NCBI GenBank assembly: GCA_001600455.1 | Contig: BCKC01000006.1 | Coordinates: forward strand, 992,001-1,056,000 | Source of the DNA: Endocalyx cinctus | Taxonomy: Eukaryota; Ascomycota; Sordariomycetes; Amphisphaeriales; Apiosporaceae | DNA: 64,000 bases | Reading direction: 5' to 3' | Shown here: positions 53,100-64,000 of the stretch, piece by piece | Layout of the letters: every line of letters begins with the position of its first letter | How positions within the stretch are numbered: position 1 is the stretch's first letter | The notes under the pieces: model-generated | The model's input: only the letters and a program-made list of their open reading frames with translations | The model's database searches: none | What the model was told of the DNA's origin: nothing | Program-made: the position numbers and the translations under genes

Positions 53100-53410
53100 A
53101 TCGTTCCAGAATCACACCAAAGTAGCCATGAAGCGATCCTGGGGCTATTCCAACTTCACGTCGGGAGATAGCTCCGGCTCCAGAGAGAGCCATGTTCTGT
53201 TCAATAGATATGGAGACCAGTGTTAGCTACAAAAATTGCATGATAAAGGGGGTCCAAAATGTATCCATAAAACTCTTAACGCTTGACAGATCAACTTGTA
53301 CCCGGTACATGTTCCGAGTGAGGTATTCCTCAGCATGATACCATTTTCGCACTGGTGCGCTCCCAATGTGGGTGGGTCTCAAGTTAAAAGGAAGATACCC
53401 AAGTTCCATG
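53100..53410 (-). pseudogene. Possible gene relic, unidentified
   Basis: On the minus strand 53409-53227 encodes a 60-residue frame with protein-like composition, including VRKWYHAEEYLTRNMYRVQ and SFMDTFWTPFIMQF. After a stop, a second short frame reads LSGAGAISRREVGIAPGSLH. I do not recognise either, and there is no convincing start, splice pattern or extension upstream. The plus strand is also partly open here, so the direction is uncertain. Confidence 0.2.
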
Positions 53411-56400
53411 TTTTATCAAGATATGGTCTTGTTCGAATGTTCAGCATTTATCTAGTCTACCACAAAGAAGGTGAAGAAAAAGTAGTAGTTGGCGTCGCAT
53501 ATTACACACCATTTCGAGACTACCTCCCGATGCTTCTGCACCTTGCAAAATCAGCACTACCGATCGTCTACTCCATCTCGCTAAGAATCTTGAAATTCAG
53601 TGAGGGATTAAATTTATGTTCCGAGAGGACGAGACCCGTTCTTGTAATCACATGATCTACTCGGACTATCCATTATTATCTTAAGCATCTATTACTGCTG
53701 ATATCGTCGAATCGAGAAGATGGCTAGACTCATGTTACCCACGTGCTATATGGATATCGTATGATCGACTACACTATAATATGAAATACTTGCTCCGAAT
53801 CATGTTGGCCTTCGTGCGCGAAAGCAATGACTTTGCATAGAAGCCGGTTACTTTGACGTAGCCAGTGAGGAAGCCTGCTGTTTGAAAGTCTGCGGTGGAA
53901 TTAAGATCACCCCATGGGTTCTTATCCAGGCCTACATGGGGCCAAAACCTTCGGCATATTACGGCAGATAATGAATATACGTGTCATCCATCGTCTCTGC
54001 TAGAAAAGAAACATGAAACCTGACTCTCACTCCCCCATGTTTATGCTTACTCATCATACCAGAATCCACATCTGCGTCAAGACAGAACGATCGATGGCAG
54101 GTCGGGATGGTATGACGATTAGTTACTTCTCATGTGCTAAGTACGTCGCGTATGTCTATTGGAGCCTTTGAAATAGAACCAATAGTGTATCCTATCACAT
54201 AATGTGACGAGAGTCACCGAGAGCTTCACATAATTAACGATGAGCTGTTTCGCACTAATAACTAAGCCAACTCAACGTCAGTGCCTCGGGGTTTGATGCA
54301 GAAAGCCGTTGAGTTCCACCATGAGTATAGTACTTTTAATTACTAAGTAGACTTGTTCTCAGTCAGATTCTTTTTCAGACTTGCTGCAAGTTGTCTTGCA
54401 AGACCGTGGACATGAACAAGACGCATGCACCATGATCATATTTACAGCACGTTTAGGTATAATAATTGTCCTAGACTATGCATATGTATAGTTATAATGA
54501 GCCAACCAACATGAATCATAATTCACACGGAAGATTCGGCTCCGTTTCTTACTTAACCTTTAATTATTATACCGTAACCCAGGATATATTGGACTCCAGC
54601 CCCTCAGATGTTTAAATGTTAGGCCAGTGACCTCACTCGCGGGATCGCAGTCAAACGAGCTTGAATATATCCCATTTCGACAGATAAAACCGGTACATCA
54701 GCAATACTTCTTTTTTTTTTTTTCCAATCTGAAACGAATATAAAATGCGCAAGATTTGGACCCCAGAATAATATGACAATTAAATGTGTCACAGGCTACA
54801 GTCGTTGGAGTTTATTAGTACCATTATATAGCTAAGTATTGTGATATAGGATATATGGTAACTGCCGACGGTAAATATACTTCCTATAATTATATCTACT
54901 TGAAAACGCAATGCATTGATACTTCCACACAATATAATACACTCGGAAGGATATCTACTTCTTAATAAAGAATGTAATCTGATCATCATAAATCTAACTA
55001 TGCTCTTTATAAATCACAAATCACTCTGTTATATAGATACATAATCAACTTTTAAGCTTCATTCACAATTGATCTCTGTTTTCCTGAAGCAGCACAATGT
55101 GAGCTGAGGCTCTAACCTGAGTTTTCAAGATGCGGTTGATTGTGTAATTGTAAGATTCTGAGCTCTAAACTTCCATACAACCGCCTAACCAATATATAAA
55201 TTGCACTTTTCGCCTTCTCACACCCGGTTACTCCCATGTTAGGACTCATTGAACCTCAAGATCTTCAGCCATGGTAATATCCACATTGTTCTACCATGTG
55301 GTACTATTACATTTATTTTTATATACCCCGTGCCAATTAGAGATATAGCATATGGATTTAATATCAAAATTTTAGTTTAATAGACCTCTCAGTATGAATT
55401 ATTCTTAACGTCTAGTACTTTGCGGGGGTGCTATCGTAAACTTTAATTCGACCGCCGTCTTTAGTTAATAATACTTATCATCAGTTGTGTAGTTGTGGCA
55501 GCATACCGTCTAACCGTATATTGAACTATGTTTTTAATGAACTTCTTTCTAACCATGCTAGACTAGTGTCTGAATTTGAATTTACTTAATAACCCTTCAA
55601 AATCTTCGAGTGGTATGATATAGGAACAATCGTTTCCAAGTGGCTATTATCACAATTTTCCATCCTCGTATTATTTGTTCTGTACAGTAGAAAGCGAAGA
55701 TATCACAATATTGAAAGGCAAATTCCCTATCCTGCCGTTGGGAATTCTGTTCATAATTTGAACCGATTCATCTTCGTAATATTTCCAAACTACCCATATG
55801 ACGTGAATACATATTAATATATCTAACTTAGTCGATAATTAACCCCAACACCTACCCTCGCTAGACTTAGAAACTCTTAATATAATATGAACAAAACCAG
55901 TTCATAAAGAGAAAAGGAAAAAGTGGGCTATTTTGAAAGTCACATTGGCCAAGACGCTGGGTGAGGACGAGATAAGGGCAGTAGGGCAATAGGGGTTACA
56001 AACTTACGATAGCTTCTGCTATTAATAAATTTGCTTCCTAAACTCTTTCATGTAATCTTCTTCGAAATGCTCAAGTATTGCTGAGGATGAGCAGCGATAA
56101 CCCTTCGAAGAGAATAAACGTTAACATCAGTAATTGGAGCGTCGAATGACTGAGTGCCTCGGAGTATTTCTATCTAAAGTCTTAGAGCAAGTCATTGATT
56201 GCCTCTCGTTAAAAGACAATACCACTCCCCAGATGAGTATTTTATCTTGGTTTTTACTACCCATCCTTATCCTTGTATTTTTTCTATTATTTACTCATTT
56301 GTTTCACAACTGGGATAGTTATTAATAAATGATTTGTGGAGTTGCGTACGGTTAGAAAAGTAGTTAAGTAACTTAAAGAGAAATAACTTCAGGAGCACTG

Positions 56401-56857
56401 ATCTTAGCAGGTACGAAAGCCTCAGGAGAATATTCAAGCTAACTTAGCAAGACGGATTCTCAGAATTTCCTAACTTCTTACGCGTGAGTATTTCGGTCCG
56501 CTCTCTTCAGTTACATGCAATCAATGAAATGTTTTAAGATCTGTCATTTCTTTTGGTTTCGACCCAAGCAGACAATCGTACCCTTCTGTAACTCGCAAAA
56601 GTACTTTCTTTTGTTGCCCAGAAATTAATACATAAACTTCCTCGCTCAAACTCTATTTACATATATTAGAGGTAAGCTTACAGTTCACAGAAAACCCTAA
56701 TTCTTTGAACCAATTCAAAGTCACAGTGGGGTTGTGTTAGAGATTTTTGAAGAATTTAATTGACTGTGTCCAACCGAACAGAGCGGCCGGAGACATCTAG
56801 GTATATGATAATTTAGATAAGATGTAGAAAACTGATCGAATGCGAAACCAGAGCGGT

Positions 56858-57845
56858 TTAGGTAGTCCATTTCTCATAATCAGCAAAATATCGATCGTGT
56901 ATCCGTCCAGCGTATTCCTCTAATATAGGGAACTCTTTAATTTGCTTTCGAGAGTCGGGCGCTCTATATGTTCATTAACCTCGATTTCATTCTGGCTAGT
57001 CTTCTCCTCTCCCGCCTTGATTTATCGAAGGAATAAATGGGGCGAATGATTATACTTACGCGTCGCAAAGCAAGACCGAGACTATGAACCCGAAGAGAGC
57101 GGTATCGGCTTCCGACGGATTCTCTCCGCCCAGGACCCAGAATGGGGAACCGGTCAAATCAGATTTATGTTTAGGTTTGGACGTTAGCAAAAGATCGGCA
57201 AACCCCTTCCAGATTTCTTTCCGGAAGACCGCGATCTCCTCGTCCGAATAACGACCGGAGCCCTGCCCATATAAAGTTGCTTTTATCTGGCGGTAGATGA
57301 CCAAGCCGACGATGATGCGGACCGGATGTGGGACGGCCGAAAGAATATGGTCACGCATCGTATAATAATTCTGCAACCACCTTTCCCTGGTCTAAGATTA
57401 ACGGCAAGGAGAAAGTATTAGCATATTCCATTAGGCTATCTGAGGGGAAAATACTCACGTGGTAGAAATATAACTTATCCTCTAGAAGCGCGCGGAGAGC
57501 CAGATCGTGGGTCCTCTGGTTGGAATCTGGCAGGATATCATTGAGATCGGGAATGACTTTCCAAGAAGCCAAGGTCTTGACAATTAAATCCGAATCGCTC
57601 AAGGTGGTTCTACTTGTCTTCGGCGAGGACGAGTTATTATGGGGAGGTTCATTGCACTCGATATATGGAATCTTTCCCTTGGGGGCGCTCCGAGGTGATC
57701 CAACTTCTAACTTGTATTTTAACCCGGCGAATCGAAGACGGGCTTCCAATTTTATCACATATGGTGACCAGACGTGCTTTGATTGGTTGTCGAAGCCCCT
57801 GAATATGATGATATCGGGGTCGTATGGTGTTAGTGGAGCGGGCAT
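56858..57845 (-). CDS. GST-fold protein, Faxc/metaxin-like
   Basis: Exons 57845-57459, 57391-57060 and 56963-56858 on the minus strand give about 274 residues. The N-terminal thioredoxin-like half has HVWSPYVIKLEARLRFAGLK and KGKIPYIECN; the helical C-terminal half has NPSEADTALFGFIVSVLLCD and ends FPILEEYAGRIHDRYFADYE. This order matches the GST_N_4/GST_C_6 architecture of Faxc (failed axon connections) and metaxin-like proteins, which keep the GST fold. Enzyme activity in this group is mostly undefined, so I infer only a GST-like fold, possibly linked to detoxification or to membranes. The third exon is shorter than any usual ORF cutoff and was found by frame continuity (ALCDAAPDSRK-type join in phase 2). 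A basic membrane-like stretch (PVRIIVGLVIYRQIK) lies mid-protein. Divergent from the thioesterase. Confidence 0.82.
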
Positions 57846-58552
57846 GATAGATAAAAATAAATAACAGTAAGTTTTCTACAGTTTAACGGTGATCTTCGTA
57901 ATAAAGAGAGAGATATGTAGTTCTTTCAAACAAAAGGTTTTGAAACTCTCTCTCCCGCTCTCTCTCTATATATATATATATATTACAGGTAATCATATCA
58001 TATCTATTGTAATAGTTAAACGGCTGCGAATGCTAGTCATCAGCTCGGACTACATTATCTTGTCCGAAATACCGATTCTCCACTAAAGCTTACAACACGA
58101 CAATGCCTGAATGCTTCTATGATATTTTTAGGTGTTGATTTCCATTTCCAAGAACATGATTATATAGATATATATATATATAGTTTTAAGGTCTTATATG
58201 GCTTAATAACTAACTGGGCTTCTTCTGATGGAATACGTGTACGTGTACGGAATAATTCTAGTTGGGTTAGGTAATTAGTACGTATAAATGAATCAGCTGT
58301 GGGCTTCTCGCCAGCTGATTACGCATCGTTTCACCTGTTGAATATATAAAATCATCACGACCCTCTCAACCTTTCTTTACTAACTATTAGATACGATCTG
58401 AATTTTAAATCCCGCTGAACAAATAGTCTCTGAGATTTTGAGGACAATTCTTTTATAATAAATATATACAATATTTCCTTTCAAAAGATCATCAATCCTT
58501 ATTGAAACTTAGAAATATCAAACCGAAAGGACCTAATTTCTCCACAAAAGAT
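57846..58552. promoter_or_regulatory. Divergent promoter region of GST-fold and thioesterase genes
   Basis: About 700 bases shared by two divergent genes. On the plus strand ATATATAAA at 58342-58350 is a TATA-like box about 200 bases before the thioesterase ATG. CT repeats followed by TA repeats lie at 57946-57983 and another TA run at about 58166-58181; these could serve the GST-fold gene. Confidence 0.4.
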
Positions 58553-59053
58553 ATGTCTGTCGACCCCACCAACGATGAGATTCGATCACACATCGAAACC
58601 CTCGTTGCGACTCAGCTTCCCAATAGCGCCATCTATAACTTTCTATTATCCACCGTTAGGATCACCTACGCCGAGAGGGGCCTCTTTAAGGCACGGCTGA
58701 GACTTAGCCGGAACCACCTCAACTCGTCCGGAGGGATCCACGGCGCCACTTCCGCCGCCATCGTCGACTGGGCTGGAGGCATGGCCATCGCCACTTGGGA
58801 CCTGCGCGCCAAGACGGGCGTGAGCGCCGATATTCACGTTCGGTACCTCTCTTCAGCTCGCGAGGGGGACGAAGTCGAGATCGAGGGACGAGCCGAGAAA
58901 GTGGGAGGCTCCTTAGCTTTTACCACCGTTACCATTTCCAAAGTGACCACCACGAACAAAGAAAGCGGTCTGGAAGGCATCCGTGAAGAAGCTATAGGAC
59001 CCATTATTGCTAGCGGCACGCACACCAAATATGTTAGACAGCGAACTGTTTGA
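58553..59053 (+). CDS. Hotdog-fold thioesterase, PaaI/ACOT13 type
   Basis: Single-exon gene of 166 residues, the normal length for small acyl-CoA thioesterases of the 4HBT superfamily, which hydrolyse acyl-CoA to free acid and CoA. The frame is open upstream to 58502, but the first ATG is at 58553 (agatATGtct). The core is NHLNSSGGIHGATSAAIVDW, carrying the conserved Asn, the HG of the oxyanion turn and the catalytic Asp, followed by GVSADIHVRYLSSAREGDEV, the central strands of the hotdog fold. The substrate cannot be told from sequence. No targeting peptide is evident. Convergent with BLM10. Confidence 0.88.
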   Translation: MSVDPTNDEIRSHIETLVATQLPNSAIYNFLLSTVRITYAERGLFKARLRLSRNHLNSSGGIHGATSAAIVDWAGGMAIATWDLRAKTGVSADIHVRYLSSAREGDEVEIEGRAEKVGGSLAFTTVTISKVTTTNKESGLEGIREEAIGPIIASGTHTKYVRQRTV

Positions 59054-59779
59054 GAAAATAATAACAGGAAATGAACCGATGCGCGGAGAAGTTTCTATTA
59101 ATTTTCAACATAGGGTGTTTCTTCCCCACTTGAGCTGGTTCGTGTATATATATATATATTTAGATCATAGACGGTGTTGTAAGTTATTAGAAATATATTA
59201 TATAGATGACTGAAGAAATCATTATAAAAGATGGGAAACAATAAAGTGTTCAATAGCCATCCAGCGCTCGAGATACCGATGCTATAGTCCAACTAGTACT
59301 CGACGGAAATATATTACGGCATTGAGAATAAAAACCCACATCTAGAGTAGTTATATTGGCATCGCCTAATGATTAACCATGAATATCATAAATTTCTGTC
59401 GTATTATAAAATGAGAATGTGTAAGTGCTGAAAGGCCTAGGCCGAACAAGCCTTCCTCAACTTTTAGAATGCACGACTTTCTAGTCTATCCAAACACACT
59501 TCATTCTCAATAATGATTCTGCAGAAAGGTATCACATGCCATAAGAAAACCGCCTCTTCTGCCCACAATAGCCAACAAGGGAGTTTCTGCAAGTGCGAAA
59601 GTTATGCCATCATGTTATAAGTATAATAGTCGTCATGTCTCCTTTCTTATATAGATAACTCCGATCCAAATATTACCGGTAGTCGTGTTACGTGCACACG
59701 ACGGTTTAAAACAGTCCTTTGATCTACGTCTGAGTTGGTGACTGAATGTAGAATCATATATCATCTAGTCCTATAAGCT
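59054..59779. other. Convergent intergenic region
   Basis: About 730 bases between the thioesterase end and the BLM10 stop. AT-rich with a short TA repeat (59146-59159). No ORF is supported; it should contain both 3' UTRs. Confidence 0.6.
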
Positions 59780-62700
59780 TTATGCGAAATAGCTTTTCCA
59801 TAACACACCCTCTAAATCCTCTAGCTGTTCAGGTGTAAAATACTAATAGCATGTTAGTATGTAGATAGCATGTTGCACTAATCGATTGGGGAGGAAAGAA
59901 TGGGAGGGGGGCGATTGTACGAAGCGAGATCTCCTTACCTTCTGATCAACAGCCCAGCTGTCCTGTCTTGTCTTTTTGAATTCAGCCAAGATGCCTTTAG
60001 TTGTCTTCCCAACTATGCCGGGGTCGCTAGCAGCACGTCTAGCCAGGAGAGCAAGGACTTCCGGCATCCAACTTGGCGGAGGCGTCGCATAAGGGAATGC
60101 TTCTATAAGTGCACCAAGGCCCAGCACCGCGGCATGTCGCTTGACAATCTGTCGCGTCATATTAACTGGTGTCTCCGTGCCCGGCTTTTTCCTGGGCATT
60201 GGATTACGCTCCAGCTGGGCTTCGAATCGGGACTGCAGGCTCGTGATGATCGGGTTTCTGATCGACACGGGTGAGCATCGAATCATACCGGCGAGTGTTG
60301 CTCCAGCTACTGTCCGAACTTCAAGCTGAGTATCGGCAAGCATGTCGCCAACCGCATCGAACAGCAGCGTTCGTTGAGACGCATACATTAAGAATAAACG
60401 CCTGAAGTATATGACTTGCATGTTGACGAGTGCCCGTAGACGCTGGTGCCAGCTCGCAGCCCCTTTTCCAATTCGTATGAGGGCAGCTATAAAGGGTTCA
60501 TCTTCCCCGGCACGGAAAGGTATGTTGGGTAGATGGCGGTAAACGTGGTACGCGAGGCGCATCAGCTCGGGGTCTTCTTTCACATCCATCATATGAAGAA
60601 GTTGGTCAATAAAAGGATCTGGGAAGAACGGAACCAGCTGACTGCATTCCTGGGATAGGAGAGTGCTATCAAGCCAGGTCAAGACAGTTTTGGAACCACT
60701 GGTGTATTGCGAGGGCGTTTGTTGGCCAGGTGTTCGCTCTTTCCGCCACCTCTCAAGGCGATCGAACACGTCTTTAATGGTAGCTGCAAACTCGTCAGTG
60801 GGCTTGTATGGGCGCAAGCCAATATCAGATGCTGCTTTGTTTTCTTCAAGCAATGCATCGACATTTTCAAAGGACTCATGGTATCGTGTGCGGTAAATAA
60901 TAGCGATAACACGGCCAATCGACTCTCGTACCGATTTATAAGGATGATCAATATGGGCGAGGAAGTCTTCGAGAATAGGTCTCTCATGCCGATAATGCCA
61001 GCCACTATCGTTGATGAGGAATTCGAGGAGCTGCACCTTAGACGATTCCTTGAAAGCCGCATTCGAATTCATGTCTAGACGGAAGGAGCTGAGCTTAGTG
61101 ACGAATTCATGTGACCGGCGTGGATCTCTTGTGTCGATAATGAAATGAAGGCAGCTGATCCAGTAAGATAGATTTTCAGGGGTCAGGCTATCAGCGAATA
61201 TGTCTAGGATTAGAGGTTGCGCAAAACCCCAATTCTGCTCTTTCATTTCGATCGGATCATCAGTCGACCCGGCGAGTAGAGCTCCAAGAATTTCTGCCGT
61301 GGCACGATGCTGATGCTTATCACTACCGTCTCCATACACTTCCAAAGTCAATTCTTTAACTTCATCAAACTTGACATGCGTTTCCCCATAATTCATTAGG
61401 TCAAAAACATGCATCAATAAAATCACGTTTTGACTTCGGAACCGATCGGATGAGGTATCCCGCGGCTCTTGCTTGAGGAAATCAAAGCATTGCTTTAACC
61501 ATTCTTTGGTTATCAACTGCCCGATTTGTTTCCTTGCTAGGATCTCAACGTCATCGTAATTGTCAAATCTGTTGGGCTTGGTTTTGAATGCGTTAAACTG
61601 CTTTCCCCAAACCAACCAACCAGGATGGTCAGTGTCAATGTAGTATTCCGCATTTTCAGGATGATTGAAGCCATCTAGAAACCGCCTGGTAAAATCGGCA
61701 TCACCTTTAGGCACATTGACAACTATCTTGTTCGAATCATACTCATTGCCTCCCAAGTAATTACCATAATCATGCTGATACAAGGCGCGCTGGTCGATGA
61801 CTGTAAAGACGTTGGAGAAAGCAGCCGAATAAGAGGTTCTCAATCCGGGGTGGGGATCATTGGTGCCTTTAGCCACGAGTTCGATGAACTCCGGTGGTGC
61901 TATGCTGTCAAAGCGTGAGCAGAGATTAGTTGCAAAAACAACACATCGGCTGGCCGTTTTCCAATGGGAAGTCTTGGCCAGCTCAACTAATTCCAGGCCC
62001 AAGCTGCGTTTCTTTTTCTCGACCTTTTGTCTCCGTTCGACGATGAAGTTGTGTCTAGACACAACCATTTCAAAGCAATCATCATCCGGTTTGATTAGGT
62101 CAATAATCTGCTCGTCAGTCAAAACCATCAGTTCGAAACGTTTCCCGAAATCAACTAGATGATATACAGCTGATGTTCCGAGAATTTGAATAGACGTCTT
62201 ATCGACTCGTGTTGCCTCTATATATAGGCGCATTAGATCAGGCGCAAATCTCCAGTCTTTCAACATAGTCTTCAACAAACTAGTGAAGAATAGAGTATAC
62301 ATGGCGCCTTTAATACGGTCATGATTCATTTCATCGAGAGCCTTGCGGAATTTTTCCAAGAGAACCGGAATGACGAGTGTTCGGCCACCAATTAATACCT
62401 TCACAGAAGCATCTTGAGCTCCCTGGGCCACCCGTCGTACATCAGCATACAATGATACAGCAGATTCTGCCAAGTCAAGGAGGAGTTGTTTGTCCAGATC
62501 GCTCTTTCGCCTGACTGACGCGTTATGTTTTATCCTCTGCAGCTGATAGGCATCGGCCCTCTTGATGAGTAAAGGACGAGGATAAGGTTTACGTAGGCCA
62601 CTGATTTTAAACGGTGCAATATCGGCCTTATATAGCCTAACTAAGCGATCCAACGGGTGAGCAGACCGTTCAAAGCCTACGTCGGTGATCCAGGTACGAT

Positions 62701-64000
62701 AGGTAGAATATAGCGATGTAAAGCAGGCAACGTCGTCTTCCTGGTGAGCATTAAGAAATGCATGTGTCCGGGAAAGCAGCCTGCCAATATCCTCCCGAAG
62801 AGTGTGAATGCGATTATATAGTTGAGTATCCGGGGCAAGCAGATACCCACTTTCGTATTTAAACTGAGGCTTCGTCTCGTCATCCTCGCCGGCTTCAGCA
62901 AGTGGGTCATCCTCTTCATCATCAACCTGCATAACCGCGTTGTCCTCGCCGTCAGCGCGAGAAACTCCATTTATTTGGCCGTTCAACTCCCCGGACGCGC
63001 GTTTCGGATCAAATAAATTGGCGATGCCAGAAATTACCAGTCGCAACTGAGATAGTTGACGAGAGACTTCGTCTGACCATTCCTTGTTCTTGCCCTTTCT
63101 GCTCACTGGTGGAGTATCACTCATGAAAGATTCAAGTCGCTTCATTGCCCCTACGCCTTGAGATTCAAAAAGCTCGACGGCGAACTGGATCTCTTCGGGT
63201 AGTGGTCGGTGCCATCGGATCGTTAAGTCCACGGGCTTGGTTGTCCTCCCCCAATCATTTACATCTAAACCACGCTTGATTACGTCCGGTTCATACAGCG
63301 CAGTATCAATCGGGTAAGTATGGGTTAGATTGAGCAACAGGTGATGTATGTAGTTGCTAATGTGGATCGTTGGGAGGCCTCGGCATCTCTCTTGCATATA
63401 CTCAGCAACATCAAAGAGCTCTTTTTTAAACTTGAGAACCTCACTTCCAACATGCACAACACACATGCTCAGTATGCTAACATGCCATACTAAAGCTCTG
63501 TCACGAGGGAGAATCTCAGTACCACTGCTGCGGTCGGAAGCCGCACCATTGTAGTCGATTTCGTTGCGAATGTTGACAATTAACATCGGAATGAAAAATT
63601 TGAGCGTCTTCTCTGGATTTACTTTGCAGAGAGCGTTGCAGATCCATGCCATAGCATCTCGAGCTTGATGTACGACGTGACTGGCAACGAAGCTTGCCAA
63701 CTTTTCTAGTGCCATATCAAATAATTCCGGGGACAATGATGCAAACATAGGAGTCAAGGCAGCAGGTAAGGAGTTGATAATGTTGTCTTCTGGTGAGCCT
63801 GACCGAAGCTGGGACGAGTCGGGCAGATTCTCCAACAAAGTGAAGACCTTACCTAAAAGCGCGAGAATAAATTCGCCGAATCCGGCAGTCGAGGAGCGAA
63901 GTATATCTGCCTCGGCCTCGTCGCTCAGTTCATTCTGGTAATCAATATCGACGTTCTGTCCTTCTCGTTCCATGCGCTCCATTTCGCCTTGAACCCACTC
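59780..64000 (-). CDS. BLM10: Proteasome activator BLM10/PA200, C-terminal part (runs off window)
   Basis: Very large HEAT-repeat protein that caps the 20S proteasome and opens its gate. The main exon runs from the window edge (64000, frame open, no start here) to 59939; a GTAAGG donor leads over a 96-base intron to a last exon 59842-59780 encoding YFTPEQLEDLEGVLWKSYFA. The visible part is about 1374 residues; family members are around 1900-2000, so the N-terminus lies beyond the edge. Landmarks are the acidic stretch DDEEDDPLAEAGEDDE, RRKSDLDKQLLLDLAESAVS, HPGLRTSYSAAFSNVF, TDHPGWLVWGKQFNAF and IVKRHAAVLGLGALIEAFPY near the C-terminus, all typical of Blm10. The final tripeptide is Tyr-Phe-Ala where PA200/Blm10 have a HbYX-type Tyr-Tyr-Ala. 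The Met at 63982 is probably internal because the frame before it (EWVQGE) looks like protein. Confidence 0.93.

Larger units (their letters stand above)
48553..56857. other. Gene-poor block
   Basis: About 8.3 kb with no supportable intact gene. Contents: a T23 run (48889-48911), an ATATTC-type repeat (48975-49030), a CT repeat with an N (49370-49405), a C16 run (52382-52397), a possible gene relic (53100-53410) and AT-rich DNA from 54 to 56.8 kb. Frames at 50957-51301, 51259-51645 and 52108-52455 are anonymous or driven by CT/GA-rich sequence. The last part lies downstream of the GST-fold gene. Confidence 0.5.

Noticed and set aside
59900..63554. Several plus-strand frames of 60-124 codons
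   Set aside because: Shadows of the minus-strand BLM10 exon.

Overview
This is a nuclear chromosome segment of a filamentous ascomycete (Pezizomycotina; a Sordariomycete is plausible but not proven). The reasons are: many genes carry short GT-AG introns (about 50-170 bases) with GTAAGT/GTGAGT-like donors; a velvet-domain regulator is present; there are secreted plant-cell-wall and protein-degrading enzymes (a PL1 pectate lyase and a sedolisin); there is an OPT oligopeptide transporter; and intergenic DNA is long, AT-rich and full of homopolymers and microsatellites. I see no bacterial-style operons, tRNA, rRNA or CRISPR array.

Layout. 0.6-3.9 kb: LacZ/LAC4-type GH2 beta-galactosidase (+), convergent with a small secreted protein (-, 4.5-5.3 kb). 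5.3-8.1 kb: AT-rich DNA with a possible unidentified gene relic. 8.1-9.4 kb: secreted pectate lyase (+). 11.0-13.6 kb: oligopeptide transporter (+), convergent with an MCR1-type NADH-cytochrome b5 reductase (-, 14.0-15.1 kb). 16.4-18.1 kb: membrane processive family-2 glycosyltransferase (-). 19.4-21.3 kb: two decayed, divergently arranged genes, a cytochrome P450 (-) and a FAD-linked oxidase (+), which look like the remains of a secondary-metabolism locus. 24.3-26.5 kb: sedolisin tripeptidyl peptidase (+). 26.5-37.4 kb: no convincing gene. 37.4-39.2 kb: velvet-domain regulator (-). 39.2-56.9 kb: a second and larger gene-poor block of microsatellites and palindrome-rich DNA. 56.9-57.8 kb: Faxc/metaxin-like GST-fold protein (-), divergent from a hotdog thioesterase (+, 58.6-59.1 kb). 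59.8 kb to the window end: C-terminal part of the BLM10/PA200 proteasome activator (-), which continues beyond the window.

Functionally the left half looks like a saprotroph or plant-associated nutrition set: pectin, galactoside and protein breakdown plus peptide uptake. The right edge holds housekeeping genes. Exon models were made by hand from splice consensus, reading frame and family resemblance. No database search was possible.

The most interesting items are the divergent P450/FAD-oxidase relic pair; an A27 tract directly before a splice acceptor, with a second in-frame acceptor 12 bases away, in the b5-reductase gene; a BLM10 C-terminus with Phe where the HbYX motif has Tyr; and dense clusters of GTAC/TTAA/CTAG palindromic steps in the gene-poor blocks. 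I did not find a convincing new multi-gene system.
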